64,000 nt of DNA from Persephonella sp964519345. Its GTDB lineage: Bacteria > Aquificota > Aquificia > Aquificales > Hydrogenothermaceae. The position numbers were made by a program, and so were the translations under genes. Positions 1 to 9,225 of this stretch are shown here, in pieces (position 1 is the first letter of the stretch; each line of letters begins with the position of its first letter). The notes beneath the pieces are model-generated. The model had not been told where the DNA came from, did not search any database, and was given only the letters and a program-made list of their open reading frames with translations. The DNA is taken from assembly GCA_964519345.1 (NCBI GenBank), contig CAZFKX010000010.1:83846-147845 (forward strand), given 5' to 3'.

Positions 1-47
1 CCAGTTATTAAAGCGGATATCACAGCTGCAGCAGTTAACCTCTTCAT
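1..47 (-). CDS. N-terminus of an exported protein (truncated by window edge)
   Basis: Only the first 15 codons lie in the window. Read on the minus strand from an ATG at 47 they encode M-K-R-L-T followed by an Ala/Ile/Leu-rich hydrophobic run, which looks like the start of a signal peptide. A GAGAGG ribosome binding site lies a few bases upstream, just after the stop of the preceding gene at 59, so the two are probably co-transcribed. Nothing can be said about function. Confidence 0.5.
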   Translation of the reverse strand, partial: MKRLTAAAVISALIT

Positions 48-58
48 CACTAACCTCT

Positions 59-955
59 CTATCTTATATTTTTCAACTTTTCTATTATATCATTTAGCAT
101 ACTTTCAGTCTTTTTTTCGTCATAAAAATTTTTAAATATTAGCCTTATATCTTTCCTCAGCATCTTTATAAGATCCCTATTTTCCCTTGAAGAAACGTAA
201 AAAGCTTTGTTAACCGCATAAAGGGAAGCTTCCAAATATCTCAGTGATATTCTTCTGTTAAGATTGTAGGTAACCTTCCCTTTGTGTATATATTCTTTGA
301 CAAGAGCCATATACAGATTTTCTCTGTACGATATGTTTATCAGAGGATTTAAGGCAAGTTCAAGTGCCTGTTTTGATTTTTTGTACTCCCTTGCCTTAAG
401 ATGATCCTTTGCGATGCTTATAAGATTCTTTGCTTCCGTCAAAGGGTTATCAATGAGTGATATACTTACTTTTTCCTTTATTATCTCAAGACTGTCGAGA
501 ACAAACTGGTTTTCAAGAAAAGCTGCTTTTTTTATAGCATCCTCAAGCTTGCTTCTTACATACTCATAATCCTCAAGATTACCTGAGATTTCCTCTATAT
601 AGATTAGAAGAGTTTTTAGATCTTCCGAGTAATCTTCATCAGGATAAAGCTGAATTCTCTTCTCAAGGGCTTCAATCTGTCTATAAATAATGTACGAGGG
701 CGAGTACTGGTGAGCCTCATTAAGAAAAAAAAGGGAAGCATCAAGATATGTGTAAGTCTCTTTTCTGATTATCCTCTTTTTATTTAGCGAAGAGTATGCA
801 TCCAAAACAAGATTCAAAGCTCTTGTTGTAAAAAGTTTTATATTATAAACCTGATTTTCTGTCAGCCCTTCATTCAGGTATATCTGATTTATATTCTCCC
901 CTTTTGAATTTCCAAGATAAAAAATAAGCAGAAAAAACAGAATCAGTCTGATCAT
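59..955 (-). CDS. Exported alpha-helical protein, possibly YfdX-like
   Basis: The product is about 298 residues. A hydrophobic signal peptide (roughly residues 1-18) precedes an almost entirely helical, Lys/Glu-rich body, so it is probably periplasmic. A stretch around residues 175-210 pairs 'AKNLISIAKDHLKAREY' with a following Ala/Leu helix, a pattern reminiscent of YfdX-type stress proteins, but the resemblance is weak and I do not assign the family. I chose the ATG at 955 because a GGAG lies five bases upstream. A GTG at 961 is in frame but overlaps that ribosome binding site. A TATAAT-like element at 986-991 on the minus strand could drive it. The next gene, cut by the window edge, also starts with a signal peptide. 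Confidence 0.75.
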   Translation of the reverse strand: MIRLILFFLLIFYLGNSKGENINQIYLNEGLTENQVYNIKLFTTRALNLVLDAYSSLNKKRIIRKETYTYLDASLFFLNEAHQYSPSYIIYRQIEALEKRIQLYPDEDYSEDLKTLLIYIEEISGNLEDYEYVRSKLEDAIKKAAFLENQFVLDSLEIIKEKVSISLIDNPLTEAKNLISIAKDHLKAREYKKSKQALELALNPLINISYRENLYMALVKEYIHKGKVTYNLNRRISLRYLEASLYAVNKAFYVSSRENRDLIKMLRKDIRLIFKNFYDEKKTESMLNDIIEKLKNIR

Positions 956-1001
956 AAGCACTCCAGATAAAAGATATGTTGAAATATTATAACAGATAAG
1001 A

Positions 1002-2225
1002 TCAGTATGAATTTATAAGGTTTTCATAGAATATTATTCCTTCTATCTCAGCTGTAAGAACATCCTCCACACCAAGACCTGTATCCTTTATAACAGCTTT
1101 TATTTTCTTAATCTCATTTTTCTCTAAAAGGATTATAGATTTAAGTATTGCTCCAAGAACACCTTTGCAGAAAAGAATGGCATCCTTTATCTCCTGATCT
1201 ATCTTGAGTTCAGACAGGATTTCATCCATAGGTTTCCCCAAAACCGTATCCATAAGAGAGAGCATACCTGTTATAAACGCTTTCTCTTGCGTGTCCTTGG
1301 AAGCTGTGCTTTTTTCAACGAGAACTTCAAGCATCCTTCCTCTTATAACGGCTCTTTCAAGAATTGGATTTGATTTTATATCAGTCCAGTCAAGGCTGAA
1401 AATCTGGAGAAGAACCCATTTTTGAAGATTATGATACCCTAAAAGGGACAATGCCTGCTTTATAGATTTTATATCTTTTCTTAAATAGAAAAATGGTGAG
1501 TTTATAAACTTAAGAAGTTTATAACTAAGGTCTGGATTTCCTTTAAATATATCCTCTATCTTTGATAATTCTTCATGCGTTATCGCTAATTTTAAAAGTT
1601 TTATTAATGTAAGCTTAAATGATGATATCTGTTTATCCTTATAGATCTCAGGTTTTTCAAAGTAAAATCCTTGAAAATAATCAAAGCCAAGTTCCTGAGC
1701 AACAATAAAATCCTCTTCTGTTTCAACTTTCTGCGCAATAAGTTTTAGATCAAACTTCTTTAAAAATTTAACAGTTTTTGACAGATCATTTTCTTCATAA
1801 CTGCCCTGAATTGATACTTTTACATAATCTATATAGTCAAAAAATGGGGATATAAGATCACAGTAAACAAGACCATCAAGAGCTATCTCATATCCCTTGT
1901 CCTTCAGATTCTTACATGTAGATATAAGGTATTCGTCTATCTTTGTTATATTTGATATCTCAAATACTGTGTACTTAGGAGGAAGAAGCTCTATAAAATC
2001 TCCCTCAAGCATATCAGGATTAACATTTATAAATCCCTTTTTAGATCCTATAATCTTATGGAAATCCATATATACAAGAAGGTTCAGTATAACCCTTGCC
2101 GTTGCTTCAATATTATCCTTTATAATCGCATAATTTTTTTCACTATCCCTGAATAAAAGTTCGTATCCATATATCTCATTTTTTTCATTAAGTATAGGCT
2201 GTCTTCCTACAAATACTTCTCCCAT
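1002..2225 (-). CDS. EAL-HDOD signalling protein with degenerate EAL domain (YuxH-like)
   Basis: The 407-residue protein has an N-terminal EAL-like domain (about 1-200) and a C-terminal HDOD domain (about 205-400). It opens with 'VGRQPILNEKNEIYGYELLF', the typical start of the YuxH-type EAL-HDOD family. The catalytic signatures of active c-di-GMP phosphodiesterases are altered: EAL reads ELL and the DDFG motif region reads 'ALDGLVY'. The final 'DYFQGFYFEKP' is retained. I infer a binding or scaffold role rather than c-di-GMP hydrolysis. HDOD domains often act in signalling complexes that control motility or stress. The gene is divergent from nadE across an 87-base spacer. No transmembrane segment is visible, so it should be cytoplasmic. 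Confidence 0.88.
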   Translation of the reverse strand: MGEVFVGRQPILNEKNEIYGYELLFRDSEKNYAIIKDNIEATARVILNLLVYMDFHKIIGSKKGFINVNPDMLEGDFIELLPPKYTVFEISNITKIDEYLISTCKNLKDKGYEIALDGLVYCDLISPFFDYIDYVKVSIQGSYEENDLSKTVKFLKKFDLKLIAQKVETEEDFIVAQELGFDYFQGFYFEKPEIYKDKQISSFKLTLIKLLKLAITHEELSKIEDIFKGNPDLSYKLLKFINSPFFYLRKDIKSIKQALSLLGYHNLQKWVLLQIFSLDWTDIKSNPILERAVIRGRMLEVLVEKSTASKDTQEKAFITGMLSLMDTVLGKPMDEILSELKIDQEIKDAILFCKGVLGAILKSIILLEKNEIKKIKAVIKDTGLGVEDVLTAEIEGIIFYENLINSY

Positions 2226-2312
2226 TCAATAACCCTTCATCTTTATAATTTAAAACTCTTTTCGTATTGAGGTGTAAAATAATTAATACAATTATTAATA
2301 TGGGGTAAAAAT

Positions 2313-4037
2313 ATGAAAAAGTTAAGACTGGCTCTTGGACAATTGAATATGACTGTTGGAGACATAGATGGAAATACTGACAAGATAATATCCGCCATAA
2401 AGAAAGCAAAATTACATGAGTGCGATATAATAGCCTTTCCTGAGCTCTCTATCACAGGATATCCACCTGAAGATCTTCTATTAAAGCCAAGTTTTATAAA
2501 CAGAAATCTGCAGGCTCTGAGCAGAGTAGCCCAGGCAAGTGAGAATATAATCAGTATTGTCGGTTTTGTTGATAAGATAGAAGATATATACAATGCAGCA
2601 GCTGTTTTACTTAATGGAAAAATATTAGCGAAATACCATAAAAACTTCCTTCCAAACTACGGCGTGTTTGATGAGGTTAGATACTTCCAGAGAGGTAATG
2701 AGATTATATTGCTTAATATTGAAGGATATAAAATAGGTCTATCAATTTGTGAGGACATATGGTATCCAGAAAATCCAATTAATGTACAGGCTATCGAAGG
2801 TGCTGAACTTATTATAAATATAAATGCCTCACCATACCATATAGGAAAAGGAAAGTTCAGAGAGGACATGCTTAAGGTTAGAGCAAGAGACAATCTTGTA
2901 TCTATTGCCTATGTGAATCTCGTTGGGGGACAGGATGAACTTGTTTTTGACGGAAACAGTATGATTGTTGGTCCTGACGGTAGTGTGCTTACAAAGGGTA
3001 AATCCTTTGAAGAAGAGATAATAATGTGTGATATTAATCTTGATGCCATATTCAGACAGCAGTTAAAAGATAATCGGTTGAGAAATCTAAGAGCTATGTA
3101 TAGGAGGGAAGAAATAGTAAAAGAGGTAAAACTGGATTACAGGATAAAAGATAAACTTGAAACAATACCACAAAAAACCATACTTGATAGACCCGAAATA
3201 GAAGAAATATATAAAGCCCTTGTTACAGGTGTAAGAGATTATATATATAAAAACGGTTTTGAAAAGGTTGTTATAGGTCTCAGCGGAGGTATTGACAGTT
3301 CGCTTACAGCAACAATAGCTGTGGATGCTCTTGGAAAAGAAAATGTTAAAGGAGTTCTTATGCCTTCTCAGTTCACATCTAAAGAGAGTATAGAAGATGC
3401 CCTTAAACTTGCTGAAAACTTAGGTATTGAAACATTTACACTTCCCATAAATGATATTTTTGAAAAATACAAAGAGGAATTGAAGGATATATTTAAAGGT
3501 TTAAAACCAGACACAACTGAAGAAAATTTACAGGCGAGAATAAGAGGTAATCTTCTTATGGCTCTGTCAAACAAGTTTGGCTGGATAGTTCTCGCTACAG
3601 GCAACAAGTCTGAGATGAGTGTTGGATATGCAACATTATACGGCGATATGGTTGGTGGTTTTGCTGTATTGAAAGACGTACTTAAAACAAAAGTTTATGA
3701 ACTTGCACAGTATAGAAACAGTATATCCTGTGTAATACCTGATAGAGTTCTTGATAAGCCACCATCAGCAGAGCTCAAACCTGATCAGAGAGATGAAGAT
3801 GAGCTTTTACCCTATCCTATACTTGATGAGATAATAATGCTCTATGTTGAAGAAGATATGCCTGTTCAGGATATAATAAGAATGGGTTTTGATAGACATT
3901 CTGTTGAAAAAGTGGTAAAAATGATTGATAGAAACGAGTATAAAAGAAGGCAGGCTCCAATAGGTATAAGAATAACCCATAGAGCTTTTGGTAAAGATAG
4001 AAGAATGCCTGTAACAAATAAATTTAGGGAACTTTAA
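2313..4037 (+). CDS. nadE: Glutamine-dependent NAD+ synthase
   Basis: This 574-residue two-domain enzyme makes NAD+ from nicotinic acid adenine dinucleotide with ATP, taking ammonia from glutamine. The N-terminal nitrilase-type glutaminase (about 1-260) carries the Glu-Lys-Cys triad at E44 (FPELSITGY), K110 (YHKNFLP) and C146 (LSICEDIW). The C-terminal synthetase (about 290-574) has the ATP pyrophosphatase P-loop SGGIDSS at 324-330 and the 'LATGNKSEMSVGYAT' segment. Length matches the bacterial glutamine-dependent class rather than the short ammonia-only NadE. A small membrane ORF follows after 10 bases, and the convergent nth gene comes after that. Confidence 0.96.
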   Translation: MKKLRLALGQLNMTVGDIDGNTDKIISAIKKAKLHECDIIAFPELSITGYPPEDLLLKPSFINRNLQALSRVAQASENIISIVGFVDKIEDIYNAAAVLLNGKILAKYHKNFLPNYGVFDEVRYFQRGNEIILLNIEGYKIGLSICEDIWYPENPINVQAIEGAELIININASPYHIGKGKFREDMLKVRARDNLVSIAYVNLVGGQDELVFDGNSMIVGPDGSVLTKGKSFEEEIIMCDINLDAIFRQQLKDNRLRNLRAMYRREEIVKEVKLDYRIKDKLETIPQKTILDRPEIEEIYKALVTGVRDYIYKNGFEKVVIGLSGGIDSSLTATIAVDALGKENVKGVLMPSQFTSKESIEDALKLAENLGIETFTLPINDIFEKYKEELKDIFKGLKPDTTEENLQARIRGNLLMALSNKFGWIVLATGNKSEMSVGYATLYGDMVGGFAVLKDVLKTKVYELAQYRNSISCVIPDRVLDKPPSAELKPDQRDEDELLPYPILDEIIMLYVEEDMPVQDIIRMGFDRHSVEKVVKMIDRNEYKRRQAPIGIRITHRAFGKDRRMPVTNKFREL

Positions 4038-4047
4038 GGAGAAGAAG

Positions 4048-4221
4048 ATGTTTAGATTTATTATCTCTTTTCTGACTTCTTTTGGAATATTTTACTATTT
4101 ATTTTCAAACAAAATCATAGAGATGGATATTGAAAATAACAACGAAGATTTTCTTAAAGAAAATACAGGAAAGCTTTTAAACATAATAAAAGAGTTTAAC
4201 AGGATGAAAAATGAGATATAG
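4048..4221 (+). CDS. Small membrane-anchored protein, 57 residues
   Basis: An ATG at 4048 sits behind an AAGGAG sequence that follows directly on the nadE stop, and the frame runs 57 codons to TAG at 4219-4221. Residues 1-20 are strongly hydrophobic and aromatic (FRFIISFLTSFGIFYYLF). They are followed by an acidic and basic helix-forming tail ending in KNEI. The gene ends exactly one base before the convergent nth stop, so it fills the spacer with no slack. The good ribosome binding site and the membrane-then-charged-tail design argue for a real single-pass protein. I recognise no family. Confidence 0.55.
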   Translation: MFRFIISFLTSFGIFYYLFSNKIIEMDIENNNEDFLKENTGKLLNIIKEFNRMKNEI

Positions 4222-4881
4222 CTATCTATATCTTTTAACCCCAATCCTCTTACAGTATGAGTAAACAGGACATTTTGAGCAGATAGGAGAAACCGGCTTA
4301 CATATGGTCTGACCAAACGCTACAAAAAGATCATTTATATCATTCCAGTATTTTTGTGGAACCTTTCTTCTTAAATTTATCTCAGTCTCCTCAACTGTTT
4401 TTGTTTTTACAAATCCGAGTCTGTTTGATATTCTGTGCACATGCGTGTCAACACATACAGCAGGTTTACCAAAACCAAGAGCCAGAACGAGATTTGCTGT
4501 TTTTCTTCCCACTCCTCTAAGTTTCAATAACTGATCAATATTATCAGGAACTTTTCCATTAAAATCTTCTACCAATCTTCTTGAGATCTCTTTAATCACT
4601 TTTGCTTTATTCCTGTAAAAACCAGCAGGATAAATAGCCTCAGCTATCTTTTCATCAGGAATTTTTAACATATCGTACGGGTTGTCAGCTATCTTAAAAA
4701 GCTTTTCAGAAACTTGAGCTGTTATCTGATCCTTGGTTCTAAGACTTATTATAGTTGAGATAAGTATCTGGTAAGGGGTTCTATCCCCTCTTTTAGCCAT
4801 AAGAGAAACAACAGGAGCATCCCATTTAGGAAACTCCATTTTTAAAATATTTAAGACTTTTATAAAATCTTTCTCCTTCAA
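4222..4881 (-). CDS. nth: Endonuclease III (DNA glycosylase/AP lyase)
   Basis: The 219-residue protein is a base-excision repair glycosylase that removes oxidised pyrimidines and nicks the AP site. The helix-hairpin-helix 'LRGVGRKTA' carries catalytic Lys127, and Asp145 lies in 'CVDTHVHR'. The C-terminal [4Fe-4S] cluster loop is complete, with Cys194, Cys201, Cys204 and Cys210 in the Cys-X6-Cys-X2-Cys-X5-Cys spacing. The start codon overlaps the purB stop by four bases (ATGA), so the two are translationally coupled. Length matches the E. coli enzyme. Confidence 0.96.
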   Translation of the reverse strand: MKEKDFIKVLNILKMEFPKWDAPVVSLMAKRGDRTPYQILISTIISLRTKDQITAQVSEKLFKIADNPYDMLKIPDEKIAEAIYPAGFYRNKAKVIKEISRRLVEDFNGKVPDNIDQLLKLRGVGRKTANLVLALGFGKPAVCVDTHVHRISNRLGFVKTKTVEETEINLRRKVPQKYWNDINDLFVAFGQTICKPVSPICSKCPVYSYCKRIGVKRYR

Positions 4882-6188
4882 TACTCTCCAAAAACCCTCT
4901 CATATATATAATGAACATTTTTTAAAAACTCATCCACATTGAATATACTTTCTATTTCCTCTTCAGAGAGTTTTGATCTTACTTCTTTATCTGAAAGAAG
5001 GGCATCTTTAAACATAAGTCCCTCTGTATCCCATGCTTTCATTGCATTTCTCTGAACTATATCATAAGCTTCATCCCTTGATAAACCTTTCTCAACAAGT
5101 GCAACAAGAACTTTTGATGAAAAGTAAAGACCTTTGGAGAGATCCATATTCCTCTTCATTCTTTCAGGATAAACCACAAGTCCTGAAAGGACGTTTTTTG
5201 TAAGATTTAGTATATAGTCAAGTGCTATGGATGAATCTGGCATAATAACTCTTTCCACCGAAGAATGAGATATATCTCTCTCATGCCAGAGAGCTATATT
5301 TTCCATTGCAGGAAGAGAGTTTGCCCTGATAACTCTTGCAAGACCTGTTATTCTTTCGCATGTAATAGGGTTTTTTTTATGAGGCATAGCAGACGATCCT
5401 CTCTGTCCCTTTTTGAAAGGTTCCTGAGCTTCTAAAACTTCCGTTCTTTGAAGATGCCTTATCTCGACGGCTATCTTTTCAAGTGAGGAAGCTGTTATTG
5501 CCATAGCTGTCATAAACTCGGCATGTCTATCCCTCTGTACAACCTGATTAGATACAGGCTCAATCTTTAGACCAAGGTATTCAAGTGCATATTTTTCAAC
5601 TTCAGGTGGAATGTTAGAGTAGGTTCCAACAGCACCAGATATAGCTCCTACAGAAACCGTTTCCTTTGCCTTAATAAGTCTTTCTTTATTTCTTTTCATC
5701 TCTTCGTACCAGAGGGCAAATTTCAGCCCAAAGACCATTGGTTCAGCATGAACACCATGGGTTCTCCCCATCATAACAGTATCCTTGTACTTAAAAGCTT
5801 TCTCTTTAAGGACAGGTAAAAGCTGATCTATATCTTCAATTAGAATATCAATAGCCTCTCTCATCAACAATCCAAGTGCCGTATCTATAACATCAGAGGA
5901 TGTTACGCCAAGATGTATATACCTCCCGTTCTCACCAACCTGTTCGGCAACTGCAGTTACAAAAGCCAAAACATCATGGTTGTATATTTTATCAAGCTCA
6001 TGAATCCTATTTACAACAGCTTCATCAATATAAGTTTTCTCTTCTATCTCCTTTAGAGCTTCATCAGGTATCTTTCCAAGTTTGTTCCACGCTTTACATA
6101 TAGCTACCTCAACATCAAGCCATTTCTGGAATTTATTCTGTTCACTCCATACTTTTCCCATTCTCTCAAGGGTGTATCTCTTTATCAT
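4878..6188 (-). CDS. purB: Adenylosuccinate lyase
   Basis: The 436-residue fumarase/aspartase-superfamily enzyme acts twice in purine synthesis, cleaving SAICAR to AICAR and adenylosuccinate to AMP with release of fumarate. The superfamily signature GSSAMPHKKNP lies at residues 264-274. The catalytic-histidine segment 'MGRTHGVHAEP' is near 140-150, and 'GVTSSDVIDTA' near 94-104. The length is that of the short, Bacillus/Thermotoga-type PurB. It is the first gene of a two-gene unit with nth and is separated by 44 bases from the downstream end of the large peptidase-like gene. Confidence 0.96.
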   Translation of the reverse strand: MIKRYTLERMGKVWSEQNKFQKWLDVEVAICKAWNKLGKIPDEALKEIEEKTYIDEAVVNRIHELDKIYNHDVLAFVTAVAEQVGENGRYIHLGVTSSDVIDTALGLLMREAIDILIEDIDQLLPVLKEKAFKYKDTVMMGRTHGVHAEPMVFGLKFALWYEEMKRNKERLIKAKETVSVGAISGAVGTYSNIPPEVEKYALEYLGLKIEPVSNQVVQRDRHAEFMTAMAITASSLEKIAVEIRHLQRTEVLEAQEPFKKGQRGSSAMPHKKNPITCERITGLARVIRANSLPAMENIALWHERDISHSSVERVIMPDSSIALDYILNLTKNVLSGLVVYPERMKRNMDLSKGLYFSSKVLVALVEKGLSRDEAYDIVQRNAMKAWDTEGLMFKDALLSDKEVRSKLSEEEIESIFNVDEFLKNVHYIYERVFGEY

Positions 6189-6232
6189 TACTCTCTCCTC
6201 AGATATTTTTTAATCTTAATTATATCAAAAGC

Positions 6233-9145
6233 CTACTGATGGTGATTCTGTTCATCCTCAAACAGGATTTTCATCTTTAATTTTTTACCATTTCTCAGAA
6301 CAACAATCTCATTCTCTTTATCTGGATAAACAAGTTCTATTCTCAGATCTTCAAGGGTTTTTATTCTCTTACCATTAAACTCAACAATAATATCCCCTTT
6401 TTTAATACCTGCCTTTTCTGCTGGAGATTCTTTAACAACATCGTCAACCTTAAGACCTTTATCTGTTATATCTATATAAACACCTATCTTTTTAGCTTTA
6501 ACTCCTGCAAGAAACTGGGTATAAACAAGATAATCAGCTATACCCTTATCTATATCTTCATCATTTAGAATAATAACGTAAGATTCTCCCGTTCTTCTGT
6601 ACAGTCTGTCAGGTATCCCATAACCGTATCTTAAATGACCATTTCCAGCGAGTATTATCAGTTTTTTTTCAGGATTATTTTTAATAAATTCAGCTGCGGT
6701 CTGTGCCATTGTTTCATCCCATATGAGCTGAGACTGGTAGAAATTTATAAATTCTTTGTCTTTTTTTCTCTCCTTGTGCATCTGAAATATTACCTTAAGA
6801 TACTTTCTGTACTTTTCATTCGAAAAATCCATACTTTTAGGAAGTTTTTCTTTTTCTTCAGGAGTAAGACCGTCTATGCCATTCTCAGAAACCCTATCTA
6901 TTATCTCTGCTTCCATATTAAGGGCAAGAACAGGAATTCTATGTTTTCGTGCAAACCTTAGTATCGGTTTGTAATAATTGTAATCATATTTCCACCTTTT
7001 AAAGTACTCTGTCTTTTTTAGAAAATCTTTTTCGTCTATATCTCCATTTATATACATATCAAGATATTTCTGAAAAGGTCTCTGGAACATCTCCATACCT
7101 ATAGCTATATCTGTATTGTATTCGTAAAGAGCTTTTATAATACTGTACTGGATCGCATGATGTGAGAAGCTTGTATGTTTTTCACCAATATATACTATTC
7201 TTTTATCTTTTATCTCATCTATCATGCTTTTCATATCTGTTATACCGTGTGGTGTTATTATCTTTGCTGGAGTTCTTATTCTGTAAAGTATTCCGTCTTG
7301 AGCTTTATAAATCTTTTTCTCAATTCTGTGGTAACTGCCTATTCTAACAAAGGAGTAGCCTCCATAATGTTTTATCCTTTTGATACCTTTCTTGACAGAC
7401 TCTTTACTATCTCCATGAATAACAAATATAAACTTGTCTTCAGAGAAAGGATTTTTAATGGATGTTATTGATAAACCTTTATCTTCTAAGGAAACATTTC
7501 CAATTATCTTTTTTATCACAGGGTTTTCCCTATCAAATATAACAGTATTCCTATCCTTTATAATGCTGTATTCAAAATCTTCAGGTCTGTATATCCTCTT
7601 ATCTTTATAAAAATCAATTACTGGTCTGTACTTATCCTGTGTATCAGGATCTATAAAAACAACAGGATTTTTATCTCCAAGTAAAAAATATATCATTGGA
7701 ACTATCTCATCTGAGGATAATTTCCTGAATGTATCGTAGTTTTCGTCAATAATAATACTCAAAGGCTCATCATCAATTACATAATTGAAAACTGTCTTTT
7801 TACCCTGAATCTCGAGAGTTTTTTCTATATAGCCTGTATATGTGACTATCTTAATAGGTATCCTAAAAACAAAATCCTTATTCTGTAAAATCTCTCCTTT
7901 TATTCTGAATCTTCCATCATCAACCTTTACAGATATTTTCTTTATCTTGATATCAGGTATCCCTTTTTTCTCTATCCATTGATGGAAAAATAAACCAAGA
8001 TCCAGACCTGTTTCCAATTCAAAACTTTTCTTTATATCTTTCCAAGATGCTTTTTTAAACCTGTGTTTTTTATAAAAATTTGCTATAGATCTGAAAAATT
8101 TTTCCTCACCAACATCTTTTTTCAGCATATGAAAAATCATAGCTGTCTTTCCATATCCAACAGCTTCAGATATATCATCCTTTTTGTAAACAAAAAGCCT
8201 CAATGGAAAATCATTATCTTCGTTAACATAAGCCATATACTTAGTTAAAAGCCTTTTCCTATACAGCTTTCTATCATCTGCAAAGTAATGATCAGAGAGA
8301 TATGTTGTCAGACCTTCAGCCCAGTTTCCATCTTCATCTTTAACATAAACTGAACATCCAAACCATTGGTGTAAAATCTCGTGACCAAGAGAACTTTTTA
8401 GAACAAATGGATACTTTATTATCTGCATGCCTATTAGTGTAAATGTTGGCATAGAAAAACCTGTCGGAAGGATATTTTCTACAATACTAAATCTTTTGTA
8501 AGGAAATTTTCCTATCTTCTTCTCATAATACTTTATGTACTCTTCAGCTTTCTTAAGATATGTATCTGAATATTTATAATCCATTTCAAAAAAGTAAGTA
8601 TAAACCGTTAGATCTTCTCTTATCTTTTTACTCTTTACTTTAAATTTATCTGTTGCTATAAAATGAAGATGTTCAAGAGGATATGGGAATTTAAATCTAA
8701 CATTCTTTTTTCCTTCTTCAACTGTCTCTTCAATTATATCTTCAGCCTCGCCAATAGGTACAAAAGATTCTGGTATCTTGGCTTTAAATCTGTAAACAGC
8801 CAGTTTATCTATTTTCGGATACCATACGCCCGTTAGATATATACCGTGTTTTGAAACCATATTGTTTGTATCAAACCCTTTAAATGTTCCTGTATATCTT
8901 ATCACTATAGGTTTATCAGGCTTTATCTTTGTGTAAGAAAGGTACTTTACATTAGAATGTTTAATGTTAAGATCTCCAGTATCTATTGATATAGACATCT
9001 CCCTATCTGATCTTATCTCAACCTCACCGTATATCTTCCCCTCAGGTATGTTAAATTTTACATCCAGATTGTAGTATATCTGACCAAAAGATATAAGAGG
9101 AAATAAAGTCAAGATTATGGAAAAAATAGTTTTTAGCTTTATCAT
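6233..9145 (-). CDS. M1 peptidase-like / ChaN (Tiki superfamily) / PDZ fusion protein, exported
   Basis: The product is about 970 residues with three recognisable parts. After a signal peptide, an M1-metallopeptidase-like region (about 25-460) contains HEILH (zinc ligands), a following 'GNWAEGLTTY' glutamate one residue closer than the classical X18 spacing, and 'TGFSMPTFTLIG' in the place of GAMEN. A ChaN/Tiki-type domain (about 635-870) shows 'IVYIGEKHTSFSHHAIQ', 'GMEMFQRPFQKYLD' and 'ILAGNGHLRYGYGIP'. A PDZ domain (about 885-960) contains 'ESPAEKAGIKKGDIIVEFNG'. All key metal ligands appear present. ChaN proteins are haem/iron-linked. M1 enzymes trim peptides. Periplasmic or outer-membrane location is inferred. 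I chose the ATG at 9145, with GGGG nine bases upstream, over an in-frame GTG at 9160 that lacks a ribosome binding site. Confidence 0.88.
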   Translation of the reverse strand: MIKLKTIFSIILTLFPLISFGQIYYNLDVKFNIPEGKIYGEVEIRSDREMSISIDTGDLNIKHSNVKYLSYTKIKPDKPIVIRYTGTFKGFDTNNMVSKHGIYLTGVWYPKIDKLAVYRFKAKIPESFVPIGEAEDIIEETVEEGKKNVRFKFPYPLEHLHFIATDKFKVKSKKIREDLTVYTYFFEMDYKYSDTYLKKAEEYIKYYEKKIGKFPYKRFSIVENILPTGFSMPTFTLIGMQIIKYPFVLKSSLGHEILHQWFGCSVYVKDEDGNWAEGLTTYLSDHYFADDRKLYRKRLLTKYMAYVNEDNDFPLRLFVYKKDDISEAVGYGKTAMIFHMLKKDVGEEKFFRSIANFYKKHRFKKASWKDIKKSFELETGLDLGLFFHQWIEKKGIPDIKIKKISVKVDDGRFRIKGEILQNKDFVFRIPIKIVTYTGYIEKTLEIQGKKTVFNYVIDDEPLSIIIDENYDTFRKLSSDEIVPMIYFLLGDKNPVVFIDPDTQDKYRPVIDFYKDKRIYRPEDFEYSIIKDRNTVIFDRENPVIKKIIGNVSLEDKGLSITSIKNPFSEDKFIFVIHGDSKESVKKGIKRIKHYGGYSFVRIGSYHRIEKKIYKAQDGILYRIRTPAKIITPHGITDMKSMIDEIKDKRIVYIGEKHTSFSHHAIQYSIIKALYEYNTDIAIGMEMFQRPFQKYLDMYINGDIDEKDFLKKTEYFKRWKYDYNYYKPILRFARKHRIPVLALNMEAEIIDRVSENGIDGLTPEEKEKLPKSMDFSNEKYRKYLKVIFQMHKERKKDKEFINFYQSQLIWDETMAQTAAEFIKNNPEKKLIILAGNGHLRYGYGIPDRLYRRTGESYVIILNDEDIDKGIADYLVYTQFLAGVKAKKIGVYIDITDKGLKVDDVVKESPAEKAGIKKGDIIVEFNGKRIKTLEDLRIELVYPDKENEIVVLRNGKKLKMKILFEDEQNHHQ

Positions 9146-9225
9146 AATACTGTACCCCACTTAATGAATAGTAATAAGGCGTTATAATATTCTATCCTAA
9201 GAAAATGAAACAGGAGTGAAATTAA

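Noticed and set aside
2226..2312. Operator in the EAL-HDOD / nadE spacer (AT-rich partial palindrome)
   Set aside because: The inverted repeat is imperfect and made of AT-rich sequence expected by chance here.
9183..9225. tmRNA gene next to smpB
   Set aside because: No tRNA-like ends or tag ORF are visible in the short upstream spacer or between the small genes downstream.
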